Assembly: GCA_034439815.1 (NCBI GenBank)
Contig: JAWXBD010000084.1
Span: 1 to 64,000, forward strand
Source: JAEUIT01 sp034439815
GTDB taxonomy: Bacteria > Planctomycetota > Phycisphaerae > Phycisphaerales > SM1A02
Length of the DNA stretch: 64,000 nt
Direction of reading: 5' to 3'
Within the stretch, counting starts at the first letter, position 1. The number at the start of each line of letters is the position of its first letter. The notes under the pieces were generated by a model. That model made no database searches. It was given only the letters and a program-made list of their open reading frames with translations, and was not told the origin of the DNA. Shown here in pieces: positions 9,012-16,205 of the stretch. The position numbers and the translations under genes were made by a program.

Positions 9012-10445
9012 TCATCCTGACGGTGTGGGCTGACTGTGTGAGCTGACGGCAGCCGCGGCCGTCAGGACCCGTTCCATGGCCGAGCCGCGGCTGCCCTTGA
9101 GCAGCACTGCATCCCCGGCCCGAAAGCTGCCGAGCACCTGCGGCAGCGTCCACGAATTCAGCGCCGGCACCACGAGAGCGTCGCCGGACCAGCCGGCGCT
9201 GCGCAGGCCTTCATGGGTGTGGGGCGCAAATGTGCCGACGAGGATCGCGGCGTGCAGACGCCGCACGCGATCGACGGCTGCGGCTTCGGCGCCGACTTCC
9301 CGATGCAGCGCGGCAGCGGCATCACCGAGTTCCAGCATGTCACCCAGGACGATCACGCGTCGAGGAGCGTCGGGCGTGATCTCTGCGAAGGTGCGGATGG
9401 ACGCGGCCATCGCATCAGGATTCGCGTTGTATGCATCGTTAAAGAAGACGATGCCGTCGCGCTCGACGCGCTCCATCCGCATCGCCGCGGGCGCCACCGA
9501 TGCGAGACCCATGCGGATGCCGACGTCGGACACGCCAAACGCGCGGCCGACCGCAATCGCCGCAAGCGCGTTGACCGCGTTGTGCTCACCGGGAAGCCGA
9601 AGTTCTGCACTCCAGTCGCCGTTGACCGTGATCGTCTGGCCGCTCGGATGGGTGTTTCGACCGGTGAGGCGCACCTCGAGCGGTCGCGCGGCGTCGCGGC
9701 CGAAGCGGACGAGCTTCCGTCCGTGCATCGGGCGTTGCCGCATCGCTGCTGCGAGCATCGCGCTGTCACCGTTGATGATTGCGACGCCCGCCGGTGCCAG
9801 TCCATCAAGAAGCGAACTCTTCTCGACCGCGATTGCTTCCTCGCTGCCGAGCCCTTCCAGGTGCACACGGCCGATCATGGTGATGACCGCGATGTCCGGT
9901 TGCGCCATCGCCGCGAGCGCCGCGATCTCGCCCGGATGATTCATGCCGATCTCAAGCACGAGATACTGATGGCCGCGTCGCGCAGCCAAGATCGTGAGCG
10001 GCACGCCGATGTCGTTGTTGAAGCTCTTGCGACTCGCGGAGCCGGATCGTTCCGTCGCGAGCACGCCGTCAATCAGGCGGCACGTGGTGGTCTTGCCTGC
10101 GGAGCCGGTGACGGCAATCACGCGCGTCGACGTGAGCTTGGCGCGCCACGCCCGCGCGAGATCGCCGAGCGCCGTGCGCGTGCTCTGCACGACGAGCACG
10201 GGGATGCGCGGCGCACGGGCGGGCTCGCGCTCGACAATGAGCATCGCCGCGCCGGCCTGCTCGGCGTCGTTGAGAAAATCGTGCGCATCAAAACGCTCGC
10301 CGCGCAGCGCGAGGAACACCGTGCCCTGCATGGCGTCGCGCGTGTCGGTGCAGACGCCGGTCGGCGCACAGTCCGGAAGTCCCGCTGCGAGCCAGCGACC
10401 CTGCGTCGCTTCGCGCATCCGCGCCGGTAAAAGAAACTCGCTCAT
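9012..10445 (-). CDS. murF: UDP-N-acetylmuramoyl-tripeptide:D-alanyl-D-alanine ligase MurF
   Basis: MurF adds the D-Ala-D-Ala dipeptide to UDP-MurNAc-tripeptide using ATP. The 477-residue protein shows the N-terminal substrate domain (GVCTDTRDAMQGTVFLAL), the ATP-binding loop VTGSAGKTTT, the central NEIGMNHPGEI-type segment (here LEIGMNHPGEIAALA), and the C-terminal domain with NDAYNANPDAM and LGDMLELG. It overlaps the upstream murE by 4 bp (ATGA), indicating translational coupling. Length and domain order are normal. Confidence 0.97.
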   Translation of the reverse strand: MSEFLLPARMREATQGRWLAAGLPDCAPTGVCTDTRDAMQGTVFLALRGERFDAHDFLNDAEQAGAAMLIVEREPARAPRIPVLVVQSTRTALGDLARAWRAKLTSTRVIAVTGSAGKTTTCRLIDGVLATERSGSASRKSFNNDIGVPLTILAARRGHQYLVLEIGMNHPGEIAALAAMAQPDIAVITMIGRVHLEGLGSEEAIAVEKSSLLDGLAPAGVAIINGDSAMLAAAMRQRPMHGRKLVRFGRDAARPLEVRLTGRNTHPSGQTITVNGDWSAELRLPGEHNAVNALAAIAVGRAFGVSDVGIRMGLASVAPAAMRMERVERDGIVFFNDAYNANPDAMAASIRTFAEITPDAPRRVIVLGDMLELGDAAAALHREVGAEAAAVDRVRRLHAAILVGTFAPHTHEGLRSAGWSGDALVVPALNSWTLPQVLGSFRAGDAVLLKGSRGSAMERVLTAAAAVSSHSQPTPSG

Positions 10446-11983
10446 CGCGTGCCGCCTGCGAGTCCGATGCGCGACGCCATCGCGTCGCGGGCGGCGACCC
10501 GGTCGTCGAAGCTGCGCTTCTCAGTGCCGATGATCTGGTAGTCCTCGTGCCCTTTGCCGGCGATCAGCACCACATCACCGCGCTGCGCCTCCTGCACGGC
10601 CCAGGCGATGGCCGCGCCGCGGTCTATTTCGACATGCACCCTGCCGCGCGCCGAAGGCGGCACGCCTTGCATGATGTCATCGACGATTGCCTGCGGATCT
10701 TCGGTGCGCGGATTGTCGCTCGTCACGATCACCTGGTCCGCATGCGCGCACGCCACCGCGGCCATGCGCGGACGTTTCGTCCGGTCGCGGTCACCACCGC
10801 AGCCAAACACTACGCGCAGCGTCCCGCCGCGCGGCAGCACAGGCTTCAGCGCCGTCAGCACATTGAGGAGTGCATCGTCGGTGTGCGCGTAATCAACGAG
10901 CACCGAGAAGCCTGCATCACGCGTCGCCGGATTGGGCACCGGCTGCAGCCGTCCGGGCGGCGCCTCGATCACCTCGAGCGCCGCCGCAAGCTGCTCAGCC
11001 GAGACGCCCTGTGTCCACGCCGCCGCCGCCGCTTCGAGCGCATTGATCGCATTGTGCTTGCCCACCAGCGGAACCTGCACCCTGAACGATCCCCAGGGCC
11101 CCTGGAAGCGCACGCGGATCGCGCTGAGCGTGACCTCTTCAATCGCGGCGAAGCAGTCCGCGCGCGGATCGACGAGCGAACACGTCAGCCGCTGCGCCGG
11201 TCCGACGCACATCACGCGCGACGCAGCGTCATCCATGTTGATGATGGCAAACGCGTGCGCGTCGAGCGACGCGAACAGCATCGCCTTCGCGGCGGCATAT
11301 GCGTCCATCGTGCCGTGATAGTCGAGATGATCGCCCGTGAGATTCGTGAAGATGCCGCAGCTGAAGCGGATCGCCGCAACCCGTTCCTGGTGTAGCGCAT
11401 GGCTTGACACTTCCATCACCGCGTGATCGCAGCCGTTCTCGCGCATGCGGCCGAACAGTTCCGCGAGCTCGATCGCGCCGGGCGTCGTCAGACTCGACGG
11501 AACGCGGCGTACACCGTCATCGGTCTCGACCGTGCCGAGCAGTCCGCAGCGATGGCCTGCGCGGCGGAGAAACTGCTGGAGCAGGTAGGCGATCGTGGTC
11601 TTGCCGTTGGTGCCGGTCACGCCGGTCACGCTGAGGTGCCGCGTCGGCGCGCCATGAAACTGCTCCGCGATGAGCGCCGCTGCGATGTGCGGCTCGGAAG
11701 CGACGACGAGCGCCACGCGGCCGCCCGCGTCCGGAGGAAGTTCCGTCGTCGCGTCGCCAAGGATGGCGACTGCGCCGCGCGATATCGCGTCGTCGACGAA
11801 CCGTCGCCCGTCGGCTTTGGTGCCGGCGCGGGCAATGAACAGCGCGCCTGGCTTCACGGTGCGGCTGTCGTCGGTGACGCTCCGGATCTCATGATCCGGC
11901 GCGCCGGCGGTGAGGCCGAGGCGAAACGACGGGCCGCGACGGTGACTCGCAGAAACGTCGGCAACGAGCTGATGAAGATGCAT
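10442..11983 (-). CDS. murE: UDP-N-acetylmuramoyl-tripeptide synthetase MurE, meso-diaminopimelate type
   Basis: MurE adds the third stem-peptide residue to UDP-MurNAc-L-Ala-D-Glu. The 513-residue protein has the N-terminal segment DDSRTVKPGALFIA, ATP-binding loop GVTGTNGKTT, the MEVSSHALHQERV motif, DYHGTMDAYAAAK, and FGCGGDRDRTKRP. The specificity motif reads SDNPRTEDP; DNPR at this place is the signature of meso-diaminopimelate ligases rather than lysine ligases. It is followed by murF with a 4-bp overlap and preceded by an AI-2E-type transporter gene 25 bp upstream, so the cell-wall operon probably starts at or above that gene. Confidence 0.97.
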   Translation of the reverse strand: MHLHQLVADVSASHRRGPSFRLGLTAGAPDHEIRSVTDDSRTVKPGALFIARAGTKADGRRFVDDAISRGAVAILGDATTELPPDAGGRVALVVASEPHIAAALIAEQFHGAPTRHLSVTGVTGTNGKTTIAYLLQQFLRRAGHRCGLLGTVETDDGVRRVPSSLTTPGAIELAELFGRMRENGCDHAVMEVSSHALHQERVAAIRFSCGIFTNLTGDHLDYHGTMDAYAAAKAMLFASLDAHAFAIINMDDAASRVMCVGPAQRLTCSLVDPRADCFAAIEEVTLSAIRVRFQGPWGSFRVQVPLVGKHNAINALEAAAAAWTQGVSAEQLAAALEVIEAPPGRLQPVPNPATRDAGFSVLVDYAHTDDALLNVLTALKPVLPRGGTLRVVFGCGGDRDRTKRPRMAAVACAHADQVIVTSDNPRTEDPQAIVDDIMQGVPPSARGRVHVEIDRGAAIAWAVQEAQRGDVVLIAGKGHEDYQIIGTEKRSFDDRVAARDAMASRIGLAGGTR

Positions 11984-12008
11984 GATCGAATCGCTTCTGG
12001 AAACGCAC

Positions 12009-13490
12009 TCAGGGGCTTGGCTCGTCCATGGTCTGAAGCGGCAGCGGATCTCTGGCCTCGCCTCTGCTCCACGCGCGGATCCGCGGGAGAAGCACTTGCG
12101 TGATCAAGATCTTGCCGCAGGCGGCAGCCGGAATCGCCAGCAGCATGCCGTACACCCCGGCCACCGAACCACCGGCAATGATCGCCACAACGATCGTCAC
12201 AGGATCAAGATCGGTGGCCTTGCCGGCAATCATCGGCGTGAGCACGTATCCCTCAATCACCTGCACAACGACGAAGACGACGCTTGGCCAGAGCAGAATC
12301 CCCCACCAAGCCATGCGCTCGCCACCCGGCTGCTGCAGCTCTTCGAACAAAAGGAGGAGGACCGCGAGCGGCATACCGATGCCGCCGAGGTACGGCACGA
12401 GCGAGAGAGCGCCGACGAAGAATCCGAGCGGGATCGCGTAGGGCACGCCGCACAGCAGCCAGCCGATCGCGAAGAGCGCGCTCATGATCACGGCGATGAC
12501 GATGCGCCCGCGGACGAAGCCGGAGACCGCGTTGTCCATCATGGCGAGCAGATGCGTCGTGCGCTCGCGGTTGTGCTCCGGGATGAGTGAGCGGCCGAAC
12601 GTGACGATCTGCGGGAATGACACGCTGAAGAACCAGAAGTAGAACGGGATCAGAAAGAGAATCAGCGAGATCTGCACCAGCGTGAAGAAGAGCGCGCCGA
12701 CACGCTCGCCGGCGGTGCCGAGCGCACCAAGAATCCGCCACGGCGCGCCGGTCGTCGGCGTGTCCGCGGCGGCGCCGTCGAGCAGCCCTTGCGCTTCGAG
12801 CTCCGAACGCACCACCGCGCGGAACCGCTCTTCCTCGCTGGGCGGCAGTTCATCGATCAACACTTCATCCTTCCGATCGGCGGCCGTCTCTTCCGGCGAC
12901 GCAGGCGGTTCGTCGACGTCGCCGGACGGAGGGCTTGGTGCATCCGCTGCGCCGTCCGACTCAGGCTCCGCGTCCTTCGCGGCCGCGCGCGGCGCCTCGG
13001 GATTGAACTGCGCGTCGAGATAGCTGATCGTCTCAAGGAGATTCGCGCGATACTGCTCCGGCGCGTAGTCCACCGCCTTGATTGCAACGTCCGTGAAATC
13101 GCTGCTCCGCAGGCGGTTGACGAGCGAAATCGACTGACTTACGGCCAGCGGAATGGTGAGGATCATCACGATCGTGAGGGTCACACCCACCGTGAGCAGA
13201 AGGATCGTGACCGCGCCGGGTCGCGTGATGCCGCGGAACTGCGTGAGCCTGCGCACGAGCGGTTCGAAGAGGTACGCGAGCGCCAGCGCAAAGAGGAGCG
13301 GAACGGTGACGTCGCGCATCCAGTAGCCCGCGTACACCACGCCCCACACGACGAGAACGAGCAGAACGTCCCGCACCGCCTGAATCTGCCAGATGCGCAG
13401 ACGGAGAATGCGGTTCGCGTCCGAGTCGCGCGGACCGTCAACGGTCGCGCTGGAGGAAAGGGAGCCCGATCGTGGCCCAGAGTCGCTCAT
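12009..13490 (-). CDS. AI-2E-type transporter family membrane protein
   Basis: The 493-residue protein belongs to the broad AI-2 exporter/TqsA/PerM family. Membrane segments flank a large central insert: two to three N-terminal helices (LLVLVVWGVVYAGYW; VPLLFALALAYLFEPL), an acidic Pro/Glu/Ala-rich stretch of about 100 residues (positions ~150-255), then the family core with ISLILFLIPFYFW, SGFVRGRIVIAVI, the FVGALSLVPYLGGIGMPLAV segment and VIEGYVLTPMI. Substrates of most members are unknown, so the family name should not be read as function. Start: ATG 13490; ATG 13532 is a longer alternative. It lies 25 bp upstream of murE, a possible cell-wall-linked role. Confidence 0.88.
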   Translation of the reverse strand: MSDSGPRSGSLSSSATVDGPRDSDANRILRLRIWQIQAVRDVLLVLVVWGVVYAGYWMRDVTVPLLFALALAYLFEPLVRRLTQFRGITRPGAVTILLLTVGVTLTIVMILTIPLAVSQSISLVNRLRSSDFTDVAIKAVDYAPEQYRANLLETISYLDAQFNPEAPRAAAKDAEPESDGAADAPSPPSGDVDEPPASPEETAADRKDEVLIDELPPSEEERFRAVVRSELEAQGLLDGAAADTPTTGAPWRILGALGTAGERVGALFFTLVQISLILFLIPFYFWFFSVSFPQIVTFGRSLIPEHNRERTTHLLAMMDNAVSGFVRGRIVIAVIMSALFAIGWLLCGVPYAIPLGFFVGALSLVPYLGGIGMPLAVLLLLFEELQQPGGERMAWWGILLWPSVVFVVVQVIEGYVLTPMIAGKATDLDPVTIVVAIIAGGSVAGVYGMLLAIPAAACGKILITQVLLPRIRAWSRGEARDPLPLQTMDEPSP

Positions 13491-13545
13491 ACGCCGCAGC
13501 GTACTCGGCAATGCGCAGCCCGCCCGGCGCAATCACGTGCCGGGA

Positions 13546-14025
13546 TCAGGACCGACAGATGTGACGGAGCAGCTCGTCGCGCGCGAACACTTCGTCAAAG
13601 TCGAAGACTGCCCGAAAGTCATCGAGGGAGTCTTCGGATGTCTTGCTCATCAGACCGTGCTCGATCATCGCAAAGACAATGCGACCGAAGTCGTCGGTAC
13701 GGCGCACGTTCCACGTGCGGAGGACCGCCGGTGCAAGCATGCCGTACCGGTCGATCGCATAGTCACGAAGTCCGAGACACAACTGCTGACCGGTGACATG
13801 ATGCGACGTCGCGCCACCCAGCTGACCGGACAGTTGGCCGCCCAGCTGGCCACCCAGCTGGCCACCCAGCTCGGCCAGCGCTTCGTCGGTCTGCTGCACC
13901 GCATGCACACGATCAACCGTGTGATTCAAACCGTCGCGCACGAACAGGAACGCTTCCAACGGATAGGGACCGGCGCTGCGGGCGATGGCGATCCAGTCGG
14001 TGTCAGGCTGTTGGGTTGAACTCAT
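13546..14025 (-). CDS. Minf_1886 family protein with an expanded GGQL repeat
   Basis: The 159-residue protein matches the small uncharacterised Minf_1886 family, which I know mainly from planctomycetes and verrucomicrobia. Family-like segments are PYPLEAFLFVRDGLNHTV near the N-terminus, HHVTGQQLCLGLRDYA, LAPAVLRTWNVRRTDDFG, IVFAMIEHGLMSKT and DSLDDFRAVFDFDEVF. Between the first two segments sits an insert of repeated Gly-Gly-Gln-Leu units encoded by a degenerate 12-bp tandem repeat. Molecular function is unknown; the protein appears soluble and cytoplasmic. It is in line with the minus-strand cell-wall genes but separated from the transporter gene start by about 55 bp. Confidence 0.85.
   Translation of the reverse strand: MSSTQQPDTDWIAIARSAGPYPLEAFLFVRDGLNHTVDRVHAVQQTDEALAELGGQLGGQLGGQLSGQLGGATSHHVTGQQLCLGLRDYAIDRYGMLAPAVLRTWNVRRTDDFGRIVFAMIEHGLMSKTSEDSLDDFRAVFDFDEVFARDELLRHICRS
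13817..13876. repeat. Degenerate 12-bp tandem repeat within the Minf_1886 gene
   Basis: Five units based on CCCAGCTGGCCA run without gaps; the third and fourth are identical. The unit length keeps frame and encodes the GGQL/SGQL repeat on the minus strand. Confidence 0.85.
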
Positions 14026-14148
14026 GGAACGAACGGGGGCAAACTGTCCACTGCATCGGACTGACGTGAGGTGCCCGCAGAGATCCTATCGGCGCGGAGC
14101 ACCGAGTTGCCACACTCTGTCGTCCACAGGCTTTCACCCCGAGAGTGA

Positions 14149-14814
14149 TCAGGAGGTTTCGGATGATTGCACGAAGGTAACCGGACCTCGGCCCGACAAA
14201 CTCACCAAGCTTGACCTCAATGCGTCGCAAAACCGCCAGTGGCGCCCGGCCCACGCGCCGGCGTAGGCGACGCCGACCCTCGGGCGGCGTTCGATGATCG
14301 GCGGTGCCAACGTCGGTTCGGGAGCCTCCAGGCGCAGCGGACCGTCGCCGAGCAGCCACCGGCCGTCGCAGGCGCGGTCGATGCCCAGCGCCTGGCACAG
14401 TCGGGCCGGCCCGCGGCAGAGATCGCGGCCGCTCCCGGCCTCCACGCCGCGCGCCAGCCGCATCCGGTCCAGCCCCTCAAGCGGCTGGAGCGCCCGAATG
14501 AGGACTGCTTCGCCCGACCCCTCGTGTCCGCTCACGACGTTCACACACCAATGCATTCCGTAGGTGAAGAACACATACGCGTGTCCGCCGGCGAGCCACA
14601 TTGACGCGTTGCGGGGCGTGCGACGGCCGGCATGACTGTGGCTGGCCGCATCGCGCCCGCCCGGGTACGCCTCGGTCTCGACGATGCGGCCCGCTCGACG
14701 GCCGTGTGCGTCGTGATGCACGAGCACGCAGCCGAGCAGCCGCGGCGCGAGTGCCACCGCCCCGAGATCGAGCGGTGGCAACTGTCCTGGTACTCGGCCG
14801 CGGACGCGTCGCAT
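14149..14814 (-). CDS. DNA-3-methyladenine glycosylase, AAG/MPG family
   Basis: The enzyme flips out and excises alkylated purines to start base excision repair. Family signatures are present: LAPRLLGCVLV, the active-site segment AGRIVETEAYPGGRDAASHS (with the catalytic Glu in VETEAY), RNASMWLAGGHAYVFFTYGMHWCVNVV, and AVLIRALQPLEG, then CRGPARLCQALGI. This is the Mpg/AAG type, unrelated to AlkA or Tag. From ATG 14814 the protein has 221 residues, close to the family norm. A TTG at 14904 with a nearby AAGGAGG-like sequence would add 30 residues. The gene is divergent from the OmpA-type lipoprotein gene. Confidence 0.92.
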   Translation of the reverse strand: MRRVRGRVPGQLPPLDLGAVALAPRLLGCVLVHHDAHGRRAGRIVETEAYPGGRDAASHSHAGRRTPRNASMWLAGGHAYVFFTYGMHWCVNVVSGHEGSGEAVLIRALQPLEGLDRMRLARGVEAGSGRDLCRGPARLCQALGIDRACDGRWLLGDGPLRLEAPEPTLAPPIIERRPRVGVAYAGAWAGRHWRFCDALRSSLVSLSGRGPVTFVQSSETS

Positions 14815-14942
14815 CGCGTCCACGATAGCCCCGTCGTGGACTGCGACGGCAATGAGCGCGCGCCGTCTCTGGCGGCCGACACCCCTCCTTTCCGATACAC
14901 TCAAATGGACGCTTGGACTCCTCTCGAAGGCACCTCTCCCCT

Positions 14943-15857
14943 ATGAACGCTGCTCGATTCTCCTCTATCGTTCGCGCCCGCCTCTCGCGCCTCGGCCTGA
15001 CCGCGGGCATGGGCCTCGCCCTCCTCGTCGGCCTCGGCGGCTGCGTGCCGCAGTCGAAGTACGACGACCTGATGACCGGTTATCGCAGCAAGGAACAGCA
15101 GGTCCTTACCCTCCAGGGCGACCTCGATTCCTCGCGCGCCAACGAAGAGGCGCTGCGGGTTCAGCTTGCCCAGGCTGCTGAATCCCTCCGCGCGGCTCGC
15201 GACATGATGGCCGGCGGCGATGGCAGCCTCGACGAGATGACCCGACGGTACGAAGACCTGCTCAAGCGCATCAACGACATGGAGGCCGGACCGCTCGCCC
15301 AATCAGTCAGCGATGCGCTGACCATCATCGCGAACCAGTACCCGGACCTGCTCGAATTCGACGCGAAACGCGGCATGCTCCGCTTCAAGAGCGACGTCAC
15401 GTTTGATTCGGGTCAGGCACGGCTGAGTTCGAAGGCGAGCGAGGTCCTCCGCAAGATCGCTCCGGTGCTGAACACCGGTGAGGCGATGAATCTTGAGGTG
15501 AAGGTCGTCGGCCATACCGACAATCAGCCCATCGTCCGCGTCAAAGCGGAGCATCCGACGAACGTCCACCTGTCCGCGCACCGTGCGATTTCCGTCCGCG
15601 ACGAACTCGTCCGCAGCGGTGTGCAGGCGGCACGATTCCAGGTCGCCGGCTACGGCGAATTCAGGCCGCTCGTGGCGAACGGCTCCAAAGGCGCCCGCGA
15701 GAATCGCCGCGTCGAGATCTTCCTGACGCCGCTCTCCATCAACTTGTCGGACGTTCCGTCCGGTGGCGAGGTGACGGCCGACTCGGCGCCCAGCACGATC
15801 ACGGCACCACGCAGGACCAACCAGCCGGTGCGTCGCGCTGAAGAGCCGAGCAAGTGA
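14943..15857 (+). CDS. OmpA/Pal-like peptidoglycan-binding lipoprotein
   Basis: The 304-residue protein begins with a signal sequence ending in a lipobox (LLVGLGGC), so Cys near residue 35 is the probable lipidated residue. A heptad-rich coiled-coil region follows (KEQQVLTLQGDLDSSRANEEALRVQLAQ... given in short), residues ~45-130. The C-terminal OmpA domain carries the peptidoglycan-contact signature VVGHTDNQP and the terminal GARENRRVEIFL. This arrangement resembles Pal or MotB-like periplasmic anchors. The last ~35 residues are Ser/Thr/Pro-rich. ATG 14943 was preferred to 14913 because it places the basic region and hydrophobic core in signal-peptide register. Confidence 0.9.
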   Translation: MNAARFSSIVRARLSRLGLTAGMGLALLVGLGGCVPQSKYDDLMTGYRSKEQQVLTLQGDLDSSRANEEALRVQLAQAAESLRAARDMMAGGDGSLDEMTRRYEDLLKRINDMEAGPLAQSVSDALTIIANQYPDLLEFDAKRGMLRFKSDVTFDSGQARLSSKASEVLRKIAPVLNTGEAMNLEVKVVGHTDNQPIVRVKAEHPTNVHLSAHRAISVRDELVRSGVQAARFQVAGYGEFRPLVANGSKGARENRRVEIFLTPLSINLSDVPSGGEVTADSAPSTITAPRRTNQPVRRAEEPSK

Positions 15858-16205
15858 GCGGCGGCCGATGTATCAAGGCTGAAGGCTGAAGGCTGAAGGG
15901 GGCGGCAATGTTGCCTACCTTCACAGGCCGTTGACAATGAACAAGCTTGCCCGGCGCGCTCGACACCAGTCGGGCGCGCTGTCGTTATGAATTGGTGAGG
16001 CTCGACTTTCGGCGTGCGGCTTGGGGCGACTCTCCATTAGAATCACGGTCGTCGGAACGAATATCGCCGAGCCAAAGGGGTGCGAGAGATAGCCGCGGTG
16101 CCGGTGCGCCTGCAGCGTCGGGCTGTGGCCACCCTCGTCTCCCCCTTCGCCGCGCGGAACCGTTCCTGTCGTCAGCCGTCCCATCTGTCGCCGCAGGAGC
16201 AACGC
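15858..16205. other. 348-bp intergenic region upstream of the modular surface protein
   Basis: No convincing gene is visible. The left edge holds three AAGGCTG heptamers (15876-15896). The right edge carries the ribosome-binding sequence GCAGGAG just before ATG 16206. A TAGAAT hexamer at 16038-16043 could be a -10 box, but I see no matching -35 box. Confidence 0.5.
15876..15900. repeat. AAGGCTG heptamer tandem repeat
   Basis: Three perfect copies of AAGGCTG are followed by a partial AAGG. It lies 18 bp after the lipoprotein stop codon, in the same kind of position as the other intergenic low-complexity elements. Confidence 0.8.

Noticed and set aside
9213..10430. A 405-residue plus-strand frame over murF, and similar long antisense frames over mraY (7795-8874), the PBP gene (5352-6305) and murE (10547-11395)
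   Set aside because: All lie opposite genes with clear enzymatic motifs. Their translations are charged, low in hydrophobic residues and have no motif, so they are shadows of GC-rich codon use.
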